Part shown: piece after piece, positions 27,001 to 39,100 of the stretch
Layout: every line of letters starts with the position of its first letter
Position numbering within the stretch: the stretch's first letter is position 1
Source: an uncultured Methanobrevibacter sp.
GTDB lineage: Archaea; Methanobacteriota; Methanobacteria; Methanobacteriales; Methanobacteriaceae
Length of the DNA stretch: 46,803 nt
NCBI RefSeq assembly: GCF_900314695.1
Contig: NZ_OMWD01000018.1
Coordinates: forward strand, 1 to 46,803
Direction: 5' to 3'
Made by a program: the position numbers and the translations under genes
The notes under the pieces: model-generated
Told to the model about the DNA's origin: nothing
Database searches by the model: none
Seen by the model: the letters and a program-made list of their open reading frames with translations, nothing else

Positions 27001-27294
27001 TGGCTTTCTAATATCAGCATTATTGAATTTATAGTCTTTTTCTATTTCCAATACTTCCCCAGATGCAGAAATATCCTTAGCTAAATCTGTAAACGTATTG
27101 TTAGTTTCACTTTCACCATATTTGTTATATTCTGTACTTTGCAAGACTGCTGACCTATCATTAAGAGCAGCATCCCCCATTTCTATTGTATTATCTGTAC
27201 TTATTGTTTCATTGCTAATTTCTTCTGTTGCTGAGACCGCACCTATTGAAACTATCAAAAAAAGCAATAAAAACCCTATTGCCGTGAATTTCAT
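24094..27294 (-). CDS. Secreted adhesin-like protein with beta-helix and papain-like (C1) peptidase domain
   Basis: 1066 residues with the same layout as the protein at 19663: signal peptide (IGFLLLFLIVSIGAVSA), beta-helix region (about 100-470), peptidase C1 domain with Gln519, Cys525 (QGSMGSCWAF), His670 (GTPNHAVAIVGW) and Asn700 (IIKNSWGAQYGDGGY), then a beta-rich region and Lys-rich Ig-like C-terminal domains. All catalytic positions are kept. A GGGGGTAAT ribosome binding site precedes the ATG. Its substrate is unknown; display on the wall is likely. The C-terminal Lys-rich domains of the two proteins are very similar, so the pair arose by inverted duplication and then diverged in the beta-helix. 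Confidence 0.92.
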   Translation of the reverse strand: MKFTAIGFLLLFLIVSIGAVSATEEISNETISTDNTIEMGDAALNDRSAVLQSTEYNKYGESETNNTFTDLAKDISASGEVLEIEKDYKFNNADIRKPIGIVKDNFVINGNNHILDGNGQVSMFVVLGKNITINNLKFVNGYSDGYGGAIIAEKGSLTLNNVTFINNTAKLFGGAMTIVENAIVNISNCNFIDGYSDRGSALYLETGTLNVEYSNFTSKYFSHWGSISTNEMDITVLSIDNCIFDNVFSKYSPAVFAQVCYVTINNTKFYNLKANESVGAVGIRAPKQAIIENCLFANTTSTKNAGAVFVDVKGEGTEPITEPIEITIRNSTFNNISSGFGGAFVQLTGNSTLKDSSFTNCFAVYAGGAAYLSDVIAEITNCKFNSNKVVSQPNYQTSGGALYFDFGLLNLTDSEFNNNSASMASAILIYDAEYHLDNITFNNNNNPVYTYFDDVGSTIGRIYGNDTISKDDLNNTYYPSVILGEGMKLNLTTNSIDLSILPTRFDLREIGWLTPVRDQGSMGSCWAFGGIAAFESALLKNTGISYDISENNMQDSMLIFSRYGSGNVESANEMIAAGYLLSWIGAFPQVYDIYDEVGKLSPSIHTNQTIHLQDFVLIDCGNVSIPGNPALKKAILKYGALAVLFGADQSPEGYNDTTGAFYNLNGTPNHAVAIVGWDDNYSKENFATTPEGDGAWIIKNSWGAQYGDGGYMYISYYDGTLCADDKLTDQAVAYVFENTLPYNKNYQYDFTGIDEFMMYDETSELYGTPITNVNNFVSAEDDLIAAVGTYFNQSGMDYTVKIAVNGAVVYTQNGVSPYRGYHTIKLNKYIPIKKGDKFSIYVTSLALGVSIPVRMHYGVGVSLTNIDDGSWKDLYQEYGEIACIKAYTLKDDTAIVGNKNITVDYGGGKYFSVKVTTADGHIVVGASVKFKINGQSTAVRTDKNGIAKIKIKKLPKTYSMTTTYNGKTYKNTITVKHVIKASKVTVKKTAKKFTLKATLKINGKLVKGKIITFKFNGKTYKVKTNAKGIAQKALNKNVIKKLKKGKTYIVKVSYFKDNIKTTVKVR

Positions 27295-27605
27295 AGATTA
27301 CCCCCAATTAATCAAAATTTAACCCATAAATAAAAAAAAATATGAATATTATTTTTACATGTTAACGAATATTGAATATTTTTTAAACAACAGGTTAAAA
27401 AAAAGTTTATTCCCATACATATATAAAAATATCGATTTAATCCCAAAGAAGAGATTTTGTTCTATTACATACGAATATATCTTTAATCTGATTTTAAATC
27501 ATTTTTAACAGAATAACTGAAATTTTAGATAATTTTATCCAAAAAATAATTAGAGATCTCACAAAAAAGCAATTGTCACAAAATTCTTAAATTAAAAAAA
27601 AGAGT
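27295..27605. other. AT-rich spacer upstream of the second adhesin
   Basis: No gene is seen. On the minus strand TTTTATATATG near 27417-27427 is a possible TATA box for the adhesin, which would give a leader of about 100 bases. Confidence 0.4.
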
Positions 27606-28432
27606 TTAAGGAAGTTGAACTGCCTCAATGTAGAGGTGGTTCAAATCTTTAAATGCAAAATCATTGTATTTTTTCTATTATCGGCAATTCTCATGGCAGC
27701 TCTTGAATATAACCCCACTTTTTATCCAGCATTCTTAATGTATCCTTATAGAATCCCCTGCATTCAATCAGTTGACAATTGACCTTTTGTGCAAATTCAT
27801 CCTCAATATAAAAATACATCCTGGCAGATTTGTTGCCTGTTCTTTTGACATAGAAACTGCAGTATATGTTTCCAAATCTGTTTGCAGCCTCAAATATCAT
27901 CTCAGCATTTTCAAATATGTCCTTAACATTTTCAATGAATTCGGCCACATCCTTTTCATGGAAGTATTGGAAGACACCTGCAACTATCAATAATGTTGAA
28001 AGAGTGGTGTCTAATTCATTGTACCAATCAAGTTTGAATAAATCTCCTTTAATGAACTTTTCAATTAATCCAGGCTCGAAATATTTTTCTCTAAGTTCAA
28101 TCACTTCATGTAGGTCAACTTCAAAAAATAGTGCATTTTTTCCATCAATTCTATAATATGATGTTTCAAGCCCCACGCCCAAATTGACAATATTGCATTT
28201 GTCATGCAGTTTATGAATTCCTTTGTCATTCTGTCCAGATTATAACTTCGGGCAACATTTGCAATAATCGGGTATTGCGTTGAGTTTTCATCAATTTTCT
28301 TATCTTTAATCAAATCCTCCATTTCCAATGCTTTTGATCAAAAAAAATACTCAGGAAAATTTTTTTTAAGACACTTATTCTTGCCGTTAGTGGAATGAAT
28401 AATGTGTCCTCTACACCCTCAAACTCAGACAT
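27606..28432 (-). pseudogene. Broken leucine-carboxyl-methyltransferase-type (LCM) O-methyltransferase gene
   Basis: Joining three or more frames over about 827 bases restores one protein of about 275 residues, the normal size for this SAM-dependent family. In order they read: MSEFEGVEDTLFIPLTAR, then MEDLIKDKKIDENSTQYPII and LDRMTKEFI, then KCNIVNLGVGLETSYYRIDG (the SAM-binding motif), FEVDLHEVIELR, VAGVFQYF, MIFEAANRFG, and finally NHLYIEAVQLP. Shifts lie near 28340-28370 (in A and T runs), near 28215, and near 27650-27695. It follows the NRPS-MATE pair on the same strand after 19 bases, so it may once have methylated their product, or it may be unrelated. Sequencing errors could mimic some shifts but hardly all. 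Confidence 0.75.
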
Positions 28433-28451
28433 TATTTCGCCTAAAACAAAT

Positions 28452-30182
28452 TTAGTCTCGGCTGTTGATTATAATTACAGTGCTGTTTAACCCCAATACC
28501 CTCGAATAATCAATTTTATCAGCAATCTTATTCAACACACTGATATTGTCAAATTCAAGATTATCATTTTCAACTATCGGATTAAAATCAATGCCTGTAT
28601 CCTTAATGGAAATTAAAATATTTTCATCATTATTTTTAACGATGACATCAATTGCATCAACAGATTCATTGATATTGATGATATTGACAAGCATTTCCTC
28701 AATAGCCATACTGACCAATACTGCGGATTTGTTTTCAGCCAAATAATCCTTAACTTGCCTAGATAACTCTACAGCCTGTTTGATATCGCCTTCGATTGTA
28801 TATGCAAATACCTTTTTATCATCATTGTGTTTGTTTATGAAAAATCCTGAGTATTCGCCATCAGTCTTTTTGTTGAGATATCTTGAATATATGAAAATGT
28901 ATAATATTGTAAGGATTTCGGCAATAGTGAATGAAATCCAAATTCCATTTGCGCCCATTAAAAATGACAATAAAAATGCGAATATCACCGGAAAGACACA
29001 GCCTTCAAGTATGGATATGGTATTTGACAATTTATCTTTTTGAATGGCCTGAGCGTAAAAGGTATACAGGAACGTGATTGCAATTCCCACATAACTCAAT
29101 GAGAAAATCCTGATTGCATTCAATACAATAGGAATATCTGAAGGATTGTTGACCTGATATAACATCAATAAAGATTGAGGACAGATAATGAAGAACACAG
29201 ACAGTATTAAACTTGAAGCCAAAACAATCTTTAAGGATTTTTTCGTAATATATTCAACACTTTTATAGTCCTCCTCCTGATAATAGACAGATACGATTGG
29301 AGACATTGTCTGTGCAGTACCAATCAGGAATATGTAAAGAATAAACAGGCTATTGCAGCAGATATTGAATGCAACCAAACCATACTGGCCGATGTATAAG
29401 GTAATCAGAGTGTTGATTATAAAAATCTTTATTGTGAAATATAATTGTGTTGATGCACCGGAAAATCCGGATTTACAGATTTCAGCAGTAGTGCTCAAAA
29501 ATGTCTTGACTTTAACGAAAACGAAATTTAATGTCCTTTTTGGATTGAAGAAGTAAGTTAACATGTAGATAGAGCCTAAAATATAACCTACAATTGTTGC
29601 ACCGGCCGCACCGGAAAGTCCCCAGCCAAACACACCGATAAATATAATATCGAATATGATATTGGCCACATTAGCTACAATCAATGACCTCAAAGGCAAA
29701 TCTGCAATCCCATCTGCACGAACAAAGTATGATAAGCACATTATAAAGCATAAGAATGGAATTTCAAGTATATAAATACTATAATATTGGAAAACAATCG
29801 GTTGTATTTGAGCAGAAGGACATAAAATTCCTATAATCGGACCTGAAAAGAGCGTTCCCAAAAGCGAGAACAATACTCCAATCAACACTAAGGACATTAT
29901 CGAAACGGAAAATATCCTATTGCTTTTTTCATTATCAAATTCTGCCTTTGCAACTGAGCACATTACACTGCCCCCCAATCCAATCATCCAATAAATTAAA
30001 TTAACGAACGTACTTAACGGCTCTACCGGTTGGATAGCGGATAATGCAACAGCACCAATCAAATTACTTACAATGATTGAATCAACAAGCAAACAAATAT
30101 TGCCCGTCATTGAAGTTAATAAGGTAGGAATGAAGAATTCCTTGAATTTACCACTTAATAATTTATAATTGCGTTCATACAT
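28452..30182 (-). CDS. MATE-family exporter with C-terminal HATPase (RsbW-like) domain
   Basis: 576 residues. Residues 1-440 form a 12-span MATE (MatE) transporter that exports compounds against Na+ or H+. Residues 450-576 form a soluble domain resembling GHKL ATPases of the RsbW anti-sigma kinase type: the N-box helix AIEEMLVNIININ (near 493-505), the ATP-binding SIKDTGIDFNP (Asp near 528) and the end segment NKIADKIDYS ... LGLNSTVII. This fusion suggests export controlled by ATP binding or by phosphorylation of a partner. Its ATG follows the NRPS stop by two bases and its AGGTGA ribosome binding site lies inside the NRPS end, so the two are translationally coupled. It probably exports the NRPS product. 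Confidence 0.88.
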   Translation of the reverse strand: MYERNYKLLSGKFKEFFIPTLLTSMTGNICLLVDSIIVSNLIGAVALSAIQPVEPLSTFVNLIYWMIGLGGSVMCSVAKAEFDNEKSNRIFSVSIMSLVLIGVLFSLLGTLFSGPIIGILCPSAQIQPIVFQYYSIYILEIPFLCFIMCLSYFVRADGIADLPLRSLIVANVANIIFDIIFIGVFGWGLSGAAGATIVGYILGSIYMLTYFFNPKRTLNFVFVKVKTFLSTTAEICKSGFSGASTQLYFTIKIFIINTLITLYIGQYGLVAFNICCNSLFILYIFLIGTAQTMSPIVSVYYQEEDYKSVEYITKKSLKIVLASSLILSVFFIICPQSLLMLYQVNNPSDIPIVLNAIRIFSLSYVGIAITFLYTFYAQAIQKDKLSNTISILEGCVFPVIFAFLLSFLMGANGIWISFTIAEILTILYIFIYSRYLNKKTDGEYSGFFINKHNDDKKVFAYTIEGDIKQAVELSRQVKDYLAENKSAVLVSMAIEEMLVNIININESVDAIDVIVKNNDENILISIKDTGIDFNPIVENDNLEFDNISVLNKIADKIDYSRVLGLNSTVIIINSRD

Positions 30183-30184
30183 TG

Positions 30185-33100
30185 TTACTCACCTAAAAAG
30201 AAATTCATATCATCCAAATATTTAACAAAATTATAAATGTACTCCCTAGAAATCATTGGCCAATTAATGCCCAGACGATACAGCACCTGAGTGGTATAAT
30301 GGTTTTCAACTGGAATCCATTCTTTTTTAACTTTACCTGATCCAATTGAAGTAATTAAACCAGAAACTCCATCCTGTTTGGATTTGTCCGCCAATGCATC
30401 TTTCAAGACCTGTTCATATTCTTCATCTTCACAAGGTTCAATATTCAATCCCAAAGGCTTTATGATATCAACTACATCCGCAAAAGTAATCTCATGAGAA
30501 TTATACGGATGGAAAACAACACAGTTTCTTGGTGTCTTGGCCAGTGCAACAATTGATTTGGCAGTAATATCAATCTGACTGAATTCTATGCTGTCGGACA
30601 ACATTTCATAAGGCACTTTTCCCATAGTTACGAAAGCCTTTAAACGATTGATGAATCCGTTTGATTCAAAGTTAATCTGGAATTCGCTGTCCGAACTTCT
30701 AGCCATCAAGTTGCCAACCCTCATTATTTTAACGTCAAGGTCATCTTCTACAGCCGCCTCAAGAACTGCCCTTTCAGCTAAAAACTTGCTGCCGATATAC
30801 TGATTGTCCACTCCCTGACCTATGTACAAATTCCTTTCATTATAATCAACGTCCAATGGTGGGAAATTATCAATACTTTCTCCTGCAACGCTGCATGTTG
30901 AAACCTGAACATATTTTGCATCTTTCATTTTGGCAAATCTCAATCCGTTGATTACTCCTCCCAGATTGATATCTTCTATGTCAGTTCCAGATGAGAAGTG
31001 CTTTACATTAGCTGCACAGTTGATAACTGTGTCAATATTTAAATTCAGAATATTTTCAAAATACTTGAAGTCGGTGATATCACCTTCAATCACCTGCAAT
31101 CTCTCATCAATGATAGAATCGTCAATATTGTCTTCAAAGTAATAGAACAATAAAGATTTGAGCCTGTTCATAGCTGATAAACTACCTTTGGACCTTACAA
31201 AACAGTAAATCATGCCTGATTCTGTTTTTAACAGTTCATTTAAAACATGAATTCCTAAAAATCCGGTAGCTCCAGTCAATAGAATATTACCCAAACTATC
31301 CTCCAATTTTCCGCTTATCATTGATTCCAAATTATTTTTACTCAACAATCTGTTGATTTTAGAATAATCATACTTGCTTTCATCTTCGGATTGTGAAGAG
31401 TCCCTTTGAGAAATGAATTCAGAAATCTTTCTTGGGGTTGGATTTTTAAATACATCTCCATAATTTAATTCATAATCCCTATTTAAAGCAGCCAATGTAA
31501 TTTTAGTGACCAGTAGAGAAGTTCCTCCAATTTCAAAGAAATTATCTTCAACGCTTACTGTGTCAAGTCCTAAAATTTCGGCAAATGTGTTTGCAAAGAA
31601 TGCTTCAACTTCATTTTCGGGAGCCACATATTCTGAAATCAGTTCAGGTTCAGGCAAACTTTTCAAGTCTGTTTTACCATTCAATGTTTGAGGCATTTCA
31701 TCCAATTCCATATAAACGGTAGGAACCATATAATATGTCAATTTTTCAGAAAGATTTTCCTTTAATTCCTCAATGTCAAATGAAAATTCATTGGATGTGC
31801 GATTTTCAACTTTATATTCATCATCAACAGTGAAATAAGCACATAAATGGTCATTGCCCTTAATTTTTCTAACGACTACCGCAACGGAATGAATAGGTTC
31901 GAAATTGGAAATAAGTGATTCAATTTCTCCAATTTCAATTCTAAGGCCTCTTAGTTTTATCTGATTGTCCAAACGTCCGTGAATATATATGTTTCCTTCA
32001 TCATCTGATTTGGCAAAATCTCCTGATTTATAGAACCTTATTCCATTAATCTCACAGAATGCCTTCTCATTATTTTCCGGCCTATTTAGATAAGCTCTTG
32101 AAACTCCGCCACCTGCAATATACAATTCTCCCATAACGTTTGGAGGCAGAGGATTGCCATCCAAATCCATAATGCTTTCATAAACATTGAAATAAGGTTT
32201 TCCTATATTCAGTTTTCCATCATCAATCAGATGTGCGTTACACACAACCGTTGTTTCAGTAGGCCCATACATGTTATAGACCTTTGCATCAAGGCCATTG
32301 AGAATATCAAGCAATTGTGGAGGGAATCCTTCACCACCAATGGATAAAACCTTAAATTTAGAAAATTCTTCACCCAAATCATCCAATTCGAAATACTGCA
32401 GTAGACGTGATGGAGTTCCACTATAAACATTTGCACCTGTTCTTTTAATGAACTCACATAAGGCCAAAGGATCCTTATATTCAGCATCATTGGCAAATGC
32501 AATCGGAATTCCATTCATCAGTGCAGTCATTGTTTCCTGATGAAGCATATCGAATGCAACTGTAGAAATGGATAAGGCCTTATATCCTTCTTTTTTACCG
32601 TTTATTGCCACTTCATAATTATAAACGCTTCTGGAATCAGGATAGACAAAGTTTGCAAGGTTCCTGTGTTCTATCATCACTCCTTTTGGAAGACCTGTTG
32701 AACCTGAAGTGTAAATAATATATGCAAGGTTTTCCCCTTTTAATTCCGGATCCGGGTTTGAGGTATCTGTCTCTTCAAGCAGCTCTGAAATTTGTATAAT
32801 ATGGTTTGAATAATCACTTAAATCAATATTTTTAATCTCTACAATATCGTCAACAATGATGAATTTGGAATCACTGTCAGTTAAAACGTGCTCGATTCTA
32901 TCCTTAGGATAATCGGAATCGACCGGAATGAATGCTGCTCCTGATTTTAGGATACCGAATATGGAAGCAAATACGTTGCTGTCACGTTTCAATATGAACA
33001 TCACCTTGTCTTCAGCAACAACTCCCCGTTTGATAAGTGCATTAGCTATCTTATTTGCCCTGTTGTTCAACTCTTCATAGGTAAAATCTCCATCTTCAGC

Positions 33101-36100
33101 AGATATTGCCAAATCATGAGGATGCAATTCCACTTGCTTTTCAAATATTTTATTTAACCTATATTCATCCAATTCTACGAGATTCAAATCGTCAACGGAC
33201 AGTTCATTAGCTTCAACAATGGAAATATCTTTTAATTGCTTATCTTTATCAAGGCTTATAAATTTATTTACAACAACTTTAAAACTATCTAAAAATGTTT
33301 GAATCAATTCTTCAGAATATAACTGGTCATTGAAGCTCATTGAGACATCGTATTTATCTTCAACCTCTGAAATGTTAAGATTCAATTTAAATTTAAGGTC
33401 ATCTTCATCCAATGCTTCCCTTTTTACATAATCCCCATTAATCTTTATGTCTTCAACAATGTTTCCATGGAATGCATAAAGGAACTCCGGCACAAATCCG
33501 TATTTATTGGAAATTTCTGTTAAAGGATATGAAGAATGGGCCAATACATCAAACCATTCCTTATTGGCATACTCAAAGAATTCATTTATAGTCAAATCAG
33601 AATTTACATTCAAAGCTATAGGCAATGTTTTAACCATCATGGCCAATGTCTTTTGTTGATTTGGATTGAACCTGCCGTTGGTAATTGTTGCAATCAATAA
33701 GTCTTTAGTATAGGCAAATTTTGATAAAACAAAAGAGGATACTGCCAGGAAGAAATTGTTTTGACTGATTGACAATTCGCTGCAGAAATCATCTATTTTA
33801 TCTTTTTCAAGGAAAATAGTTTTCTCCAAACCAGTACTTTCATGTTCATCACCGCTTAAATCCGGAGTCATTAGTGTGGCCTCATCGAATTCTTTAATTT
33901 TATTAAAGAAAAACATTTCTGATTCCTTATATAAAGAGGATTCTTGAGTTTTAACTTCATTTAATGAATATTCAAAACCGTTGATTTCTTCTGATTCATA
34001 TTCAATGCCGTCATAACTTTTTGCAATTTCATCAAATAGTATATTCAATGAAGTTCCATCCAGAATTATATGGTGGAAATCACAAAGAATTGAGGTATTG
34101 CCTTGAGTTCTAATAATTCTAAACCGGAATAACGGTCCTTCGCTTAAGTCAAATGGCTTGATAAATTCTCTTTTGAAGTTTTCATCAATGATGTCCACTT
34201 CAACTATTTCAATTAAATCATCTACAACCAGATTATCCCTACTTTCCTGATATGCAACACCATCCTGCATTACGATTCTTGTTTTTAAGTACGGATGAGA
34301 ATTGATTACTTTTATAATAGCTGATTTGAGCCTGTTTTCATCAATATCACTTCCCAATTCAATATATTTAGGAAGATTATAATTCAATTTCTCATAATCC
34401 TTTACGCAATCGAAGTAAACACCCAACTGGTTAGGAGTTAACCTATAATATTTATGTTCACTTTCATCAGTTTCGCTTTCAGCAAACCCATCACTGATTT
34501 CAATGTTTTTGGCAATATTGCGAATTGTCGGTTGCTGAAGAATGATGGTAACGTTGATTTCCTTATCAAGTCTATTATAGATTTCTGTGCTTAGCCTCAT
34601 TATTGTTAATGAAGTAAAGCCTAGCTCATAAAGGTCATCTGTAACTCCGAAATCATCAAAACCCATAATTTCGCTGCAAATTTCAAAAATGCTTTTTTCA
34701 AGTCCACTATTAGCATTGACATGCTTTGAACTTAATTTTGGAACAGGCAAACTCTTAGCATCGATTTTTCCGTTTGGTGTTTTAGGCATCTCATCCAATT
34801 GCATAAATGAAGTAGGAATCATATATCTTATCAATTTTAAAGAAAGATAATCTTTTAAATCACCGGCATCGATATCTTCAGCCGCAGTGAAATATGCACA
34901 TAGGATGTCCTGATTGTTTATCTGCTTTACAGCCACTACAACATTTTCAATACCAGGATATTTGGAAATTGCTGATTCAATCTCTCCAGGTTCAATTCTT
35001 TGACCTCTAAGCTTGATTTGTTTATCTTTCCTTCCTACAATAACCAATTCATTATTTGAATTCTTATAAGCCAAATCACCGGTTTTATAGAATTTCAAAT
35101 CATTTACAAATAAAAATTCAGATTTGTTTAAATCATCCCTATTCAAATAGCCAGGAGTGGTTTGAACCCCTGCAGTACAGATTTCACCTGTGATATTGTT
35201 AGGCAATGGATTACCGTCAATATCAATGATTAAATCAATATTGTTTGGAATAGGTACTCCCTCAGTTATCTCATCGCTGTCAATTAATTTCTGATGTGTT
35301 GCAATTGTGTTTTCAGAAGATCCGTATGAGTTAAATATTTTTGCATCGCTGTTGGCACGTATATCGCCATAGACTGATGGGATGAACTTCTCTCCACCAA
35401 TAATAATAATCTTAAATTGTCTAAGCAGGTCTTTAAACTCAGTGACTTTCATATATTCCTGAATTCTTGAAGGAGTTAAGGATAAACCGTCGACTTTTGA
35501 CTCCTTAATCAAACGAATTAGTTTAGAGAGGTTTTTGCTTTCCTCATCACTAGCCAGAGTCACTTTTGTTCCGTTGATTATTGTCGCTAAAACTTCTCTT
35601 AAAAATGCAATGAACGTGGTTGTGGTTAAAGACAGCATATTGGAAACGTCATTTTGTATGGCATGAATTGCAATATTGTCCTTTCTGGAATCAATATAAT
35701 TTATTAAACCTTTATGGGTAATTTTTACCCCTTTTGGTTTTCCAGTAGACCCGGATGTATAGACTATGCAGGCCAAATCATCAGATTTTATGTCAACGTC
35801 CAAATTGCCGTCATTTTCATTATCCAATAATTCATCAATGTTTGATTGGATGACCAATTTGGCCCCGGTGTCTTGCCTAATAAAATCTGTCTGCTCTTCA
35901 GGCTGTTCAGTTGACACTATTGTAAAGGAAGCACCTGTTTTCATCACCCCATAAATGGCGGATATTAATTTGGCAGACCTTTCAAGTTTTAGGATAACGT
36001 GATCGCCAGAAGACACACCCAAATCAATCAGGCTATGTGCAATCCTATTTGATAGGCTATTCAATTTATTGTAAGACAATGTTTGGCCATGGTCAATAAG

Positions 36101-39100
36101 AGCAATCTCTTCAGAGAGATTTGAAACTGAATCTTCGAACAATTCCTTAAGATTTGCATCAATCTCAATCGCTTCAAAATCATTGTGAATTTCTCTTAAT
36201 TCCACTTCCTTTTCACCTGACAATAATGAAATCTCATCAACAGGTTTAGTGAAATTTTCCTGCAGCTTATTAATCATCAATCCAATATTATCAGTTAAAT
36301 CCTCAATGAACTCCTGGGAATAAAGTGCATCATTATACCTTAAAAATACCAGATAATTGTCCATGTCCTCTTCAATGTAAACGCTTAAATTGAATTTTGG
36401 CAAATCAAGTGAAAGGTCTTCAACCTTTAAGGAATTGACTTTGCCGCCATCATTAACCATCTGGTATTCAATATCCACACCCACCTGATAGGCGTAGTAG
36501 ATATTCGGATTGATATTATACTTTTCAAATAATTTAGTATATGGATAGTTTTCATGATTGATTGTTTCAGTTAATGTATTTTGAACCGAATCGAAATATT
36601 CACCAACACTTTGACTTGTATCGATTTTATGAATGAATGGTAGTGTTTTTACAACCATTGCAATAGTATTTTCATAATTTGGATTCAATCTACCACTGGA
36701 AATAGTTGCAATTAGCATGTCTTTTGTATATGTATATTTACTCAATGTCAAAAGAGTTGCAGATAAAAATAAATTATTTGGAGTGATATCATATTCCTTA
36801 CAGAATTCATCAATCGAATCCTTGCTTATTGAATTATAACATTCACCCAATCTTGCAGTTTCAATAGGTTTAGTGATATTCGGTGTGATATCAGTACTAA
36901 TGTCAATCTCAGAAATTTTGGAATTGAAGAATTCTTCGGATTTAATGTAGGAATCTGACCCCTCCTGTCCATAATCTTCAAGAATATATTCAAATCCGGT
37001 ATAGCCCTCCGTTAACAGATCCTTATCATGATATGCATTAATCAGGTTTTCAATTAATACATTCAATGACAATCCATCAAAAATAATATGATGAATATCC
37101 AAAAGTAATGTAGTTTGATTGTTATAATAAAATATTTTCGCCCTGTAAAGTGGAGAATCAAATAAATCAAATGGTTTTGCAAAATTTTCTCGAACTTTAA
37201 CACTGCATTCCTTATTTAATATTTCCACATTGACTTTTGCATCATCCTGACGTTTAATGCATACTTTTCCATCTTTTTGTGTGATGATGCTTTTTAGATA
37301 GCTGTGATAATCAAATACTTTTATCAAGGATTCCTTTAATCTTTCAGGATCGATATTTTTACCCAATTCTATAACGAAAGGCATGTTATAAATTAACTTA
37401 TCCGGATTTTTGACTGATTCTATGTATACGTTTAACTGATTATGGCTTAACGGATAATAATCCTGTTTTTCATAATTGACCTTTACAACTTCACTGGTAT
37501 TGATGAGAAGATTTTCCAAATCACAAATATTTTCTGCATCCATCAATGTTTTAAAAGATAGTGAAGTGTTAAAACTGGAATATATCTCATGTGAAAGTTT
37601 CATTAGGGACAATGATGAAAAGCCTAAACTAAACAGATTATCAGTAACACCAAAATCTTTGAAATTCAAAATTTCACTGCATATCTCATACAGCTTTCTT
37701 TGAACATTATTTTTAGGCAACACATATTCAGTTATTAACATAGGCTCAGGCAAATTCTTAACATCAACTTTGCCGTTCGGTGTCTGCGGCATCTCATCCA
37801 ATTGCATAAACACAGTTGGAATCATATAGCGAGTAAGGCGATCCTTTAAAAATTCCTTCAAATCATCATTATCAATTGTCTCATCAGCAGTATAATAAGC
37901 ACATAAATGGTCATTGTTATTAATCTCTTTAATCACTACCACAACTTGTTTGATATTTGGATATTTGCTTATGCTAGTTTCGATTTCACCTATTTCGATT
38001 CTTAATCCTCTTAATTTAATTTGATTATCTATCCTTCCCTTAATGTCAATTTCACCATTTGGAAGTTTGATAGCATAATCTCCGCTTCTATAATAAGGAA
38101 TGCCGTTTATGGTTAAAAATACTTCTTCGGTTTTTTCAGGCATGTTGTAGTATCCTTTTCCAACACCAATACCTCCAATGTACAATTCACCCATTACACC
38201 CAAAGGCAATAGCTTGCCGTCGATATCACGAACATCAGTTATATAATTGTCATGCGGAAGGCCTACAGTTATGTCATTGACATCTGTGACATCCTTGTTG
38301 TTTGATGTGATAGTCGTTTCGGTCGGACCGTAACTGTTGTAAACAACAGCATCACTGTATTGCCTTAAATCCTCGTAGACTTTAGTTGAAAATTTCTCCC
38401 CACCTAAGAAAACGCATTTCAAGCATTTAATAGCTTCACAGAACTCTTTAGCTTCCAGGTATGAAGCCAATCTTGATGGAGTAAAGTCAGCAACTTCAGG
38501 TTTGTTTTCATTGATTAATTGAGTCAATTCAGGAATATTCTTAATTTCAACATCATCTGCAAATATCAATTTCAAACCATTGGATAGTGAAGTAAGAATA
38601 TCATCCGTAGACACGTCAAAAGAAATTGTTGTAATACAAAGCAAGCTATCATAAGTGGATTTAGGATTTGAAACCTGATTGCAAATGTTTTCATGGCTAA
38701 TCATTACTCCCTTAGGATTGCCTGTTGATCCTGAAGTGTAAATCATATATGCCAAATCATCACCAATAACGCGAATATTCGGATTATCACAATCCCCTTC
38801 TTCAAGAAGTTCATCAACATCCAATGAAAGCTGGGAAGTTTCATTGCATATAATATAATCCGCCTGACTGTTTTCATAAATATATTTAATCCTTTCTTGA
38901 GGGTATTCAGGGTCAATAGGAACAAAAGCACATCCCGCTTTTAAAACACCTAAGATAGAAGCAATAAGGCGACTATCCCTTCCAAGCATTATAAGAATAT
39001 TGCTTTTTGGCTTAACACCCTTTTTGATTAACGCATTGGCAATCTTATTACTTTTCTCATTTAACTCAGCGTAAGTTAAGGTAGTGTCACTTGCAACCAA

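Noticed and set aside
27606..28432. Treating 28101-28328 and 27691-28182 as two separate genes
   Set aside because: They overlap, belong to consecutive parts of one methyltransferase in different frames, and only the joined reading gives the family motifs in order.
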